From Paraescarpia echinospica (Eukaryota > Annelida > Polychaeta > Sabellida > Siboglinidae), in contig CM034532.1 of NCBI GenBank assembly GCA_020002185.1, positions 25,088,100-25,152,099 of the forward strand: a stretch of DNA of 64,000 nt, in the 5' to 3' direction. Within the stretch, counting starts at the first letter, position 1. Every line of letters starts with the position of its first letter. The translations under genes were made by a program, and so were the position numbers. The notes under the pieces are model-generated. The model saw only the letters and a program-made list of their open reading frames with translations. It did no database searches and was not told where the DNA came from. Shown here one piece after another: positions 62,080 to 64,000 of this stretch.

Positions 62080-62279
62080 CTGCAACAGTGAAAACTGGAT
62101 AATTCAATTATCACATTTACTGAACATTAACCTAACTGATTCAGGTTGGTGTTTGACATGTAACAACACTACGCCAAGCAGCTATTAACAGTATTAATGC
62201 AATTTTATTACGTGAAAGAATTGTGTAGATTGCAGCAGAATCCAAAATTACAGTGACTTTTCTAAAAGGACTAAAAAAC

Positions 62280-62465
62280 ACTAAGTAACATTAGATTTAA
62301 CAAGATTTAACAAGATTGCCATCCAGAGAATTAACTCTAGATGGCAGGTGGACAAGGAAGCCCTTTGGCTTATCGAGAGTCCAACCCTTTTATCTACATA
62401 TATCCAGCCCTTCTGAGGTATGTGTCGATTTTATTTTTAAACATATTCACACTACTAGCACCCTG
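62280..62465 (-). mobile_element. CR1-like LINE 3' tail, copy D
   Basis: On the minus strand this is the last 180 bp of the LINE A-C family: [23 protein letters not shown] codons, then GGACTCTCGATAAGCCAAAG, and GGCAATCTTGTTAAATCTTG at the end. It is a severely 5'-truncated insertion, the usual result of LINE integration. The preceding GAAGGAACAGTGTAGATTAT at 62464 is also LINE-derived. Confidence 0.9.
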
Positions 62466-62607
62466 AAGGAACAGTGTAGATTATCTATATCTGGGAGTAC
62501 TCGCTCTCCCTCTCTCTGTCACTGAATACAAAAAATTAATGGAACAAATTATCTACTGATTGTATGAACGCTTGCATGTTTACAAATATCTTAGAAGTCC
62601 GGGATGT

Positions 62608-63720
62608 ACACAGATCAGTGGTTCTCAAACTGGGTTCACGACCCCTTGTGGATCGTTGTGCAATTTCAGGGGGGATCATCCCATGCCCTAGTTTAATTTT
62701 ATGTTGCGTACGCTAAAAAAATTTAATTAATCGCACACAATTTACTAGATGCATCAGCAATGATGGAGGCAACATTAATTGTCTTGTCTCTTTAGAAATA
62801 GCAAAGGAAATGAAACCTCCACTATTGGGGACAGCTGACTTTACTTTTTTCCTAGACGATGATCAGTCTTGTTTTTGGGGAGACTAGTGCTGGCAAATGT
62901 TCTTAAATTGCTATTTTGAAGGCAACTGTCCACCACAGAATGTGCACACATTCTCTGATATCAAAGAACAGGTGATACAAGAAATAGAAAAAACTTATCT
63001 GTTCAGCATGCAACTGCGTGAAACTATCGACATTCAGTCCTGCTGTTAACTGACAATGTTCGTGAGACACATTCATCATGATGCTTAACATGACGAATTT
63101 CTATTTTATGACATCAACCTAACAACCAAAACAAATATATGATGAATAAACTCTCTGCATACTTGGAGGTCAATGCAGGCAGTATGGAAATAAGTGTCCT
63201 CAAGTCTCTTTTAAAGATCCTCTGTCTGGGCATAAACTGTGTTCATGAAATGTTTCTATTCTATGCGTATGTCCACTGGCTGTCCAAAGGTATTTGTAGT
63301 ATTGCCGCATTCAAAGAAGAACTCTAGTTTATACCAGCAGCACAAAAACAATGGATCTGCTCTCAACTTGGCCAGAAGATGGTTGAGAATTACAACTAGC
63401 ATACTTCGTGAATATGTTCAGCAGCTCAACTCTCTGAACTTTAATGAAAACCTTGACCATTGATTTTTTTAGAAATCCAAACCAAGCAATCGCAAAATTG
63501 GAAGTGCAACATTCTTGGGTACCTTTCTCACACTGGAACCAATATCATAACTCACAAGCATGTGATGGGCAATACAAACGTCGAACACCCAGAAGCCTTG
63601 GAACAGAAGTTCGTAAGGCCTACTTCCATGAAATATCAAGTCAAACATATAGGCTAATAACTGACCCATTCACTATCCCATTGACACCTATATCTGATGA
63701 CAATGATGCTGCTCAGACAT
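62608..63720 (+). mobile_element. hAT (Charlie-like) DNA transposon remnant
   Basis: A terminal sequence CAGTGGTTCTCAAACTGGGT at 62610 is typical for Charlie-type hAT elements. Downstream, decayed plus frames include CVHEMFLFYAYVHWLSKGIC and SIAAFKEEL (63230-63325), which match the hAT transposase region around the (L/F)xxxVRWLSRGxxLxRxxxLxEEL motif. The Arg before Trp is His here. Many stops break it, and the 3' terminal repeat was not found. Confidence 0.65.
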
Positions 63721-64000
63721 AGGTTCTGGGATTCTAGAAAATTCAGGGGCCATAGTGAAATTCGACACTAAAATTCTCATAATATTTATAGAAAACGATT
63801 GCAGCTATCTACCTTAAATTATGTGATCTGGCCTGCCGTCAGCTCTTACCATTCTTGTAAATTGTGAGGCTGTGATATTAAGTCATACACATCAAGGCAA
63901 CAGTTTGAAAAAAGTTTGAGGTACAGCATGCTGTTTTGCATTCTCTCGCTGTATATGCAAAAGCCAGAATAAAGAGGCTTGCCATTGCTATACTGCACCA
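63721..64000. other. Right edge
   Basis: No recognised feature. The preceding hAT remnant may extend into it. Confidence 0.4.

Noticed and set aside
61864..61907. Extension of TRPM exon 1 past 61908 into the open frame
   Set aside because: Phase into exon 2 and the conserved Gly-Ile/Val-Pro junction fix the donor at 61908; the extension would break the frame.
1..64000. CRISPR arrays, rRNA, tRNA genes, bacterial operons
   Set aside because: None seen. The tandem repeats present have no spacer structure, and the window is clearly eukaryotic.

Overview
This is metazoan, intron-rich, AT-rich nuclear DNA, probably from an invertebrate. Mollusc-like is my best guess from the mix of retroelements, but the sequence does not fix the phylum. 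Bacterial features such as operons, ribosome binding sites and CRISPR arrays are absent. The only confidently identified host gene is one TRPM-family cation channel on the minus strand. I rebuilt 19 consecutive coding exons of it, from 62079 down to 7946. They total 2502 bp (834 codons), and reading phase is consistent at every junction. Eighteen of the exons have canonical splice sites; exon 3 has a donor with G changed to A at its first base. The N-terminus lies beyond the right edge of the window. The C-terminal end after the coiled coil was not found.

Layout from left to right: 1-1130 is an unassigned edge. 1131-4665 is a CR1-like LINE (plus). 4666-7800 is intergenic or intronic sequence with one 245-bp repeat. 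7809-9705 holds the last recognised TRPM exons (coiled coil and TRP helix). 10687-19555 holds the transmembrane exons, interrupted by a second CR1-like LINE in reverse orientation (10993-15185) and duplicated LINE tails (18667-19365). 20490-27720 is a DIRS/Ngaro-type retroelement whose terminal repeat was later split by a Ty3/Gypsy LTR element (22729-26622). 28405-39574 holds TRPM exons 11 to 5, with a GC-rich MITE, RTE and Penelope fragments between them. 39575-58880 is one 19.3-kb intron. It holds a repeated orphan gene broken by a solo LTR, a Penelope-like RT, an RTE-like LINE, a Jockey/CR1-type LINE and a third copy of the CR1-like LINE. 58881-62079 holds exons 4 to 1. 62080-64000 is upstream intron with LINE and hAT remnants.

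The host gene would encode a tetrameric plasma-membrane or endomembrane cation channel. Its parts are an N-terminal TRPM homology region (exons 1-9), six membrane helices with a pore loop (exons 10-16), a TRP helix (exon 17) and the start of a C-terminal coiled coil (exons 18-19). The most unusual features are in this gene: a 57-bp in-frame tandem repeat that copies an exon end together with its splice donor, a canonical-looking donor with G changed to A at its first base, and a tandem duplication that left a decayed second copy of an exon.
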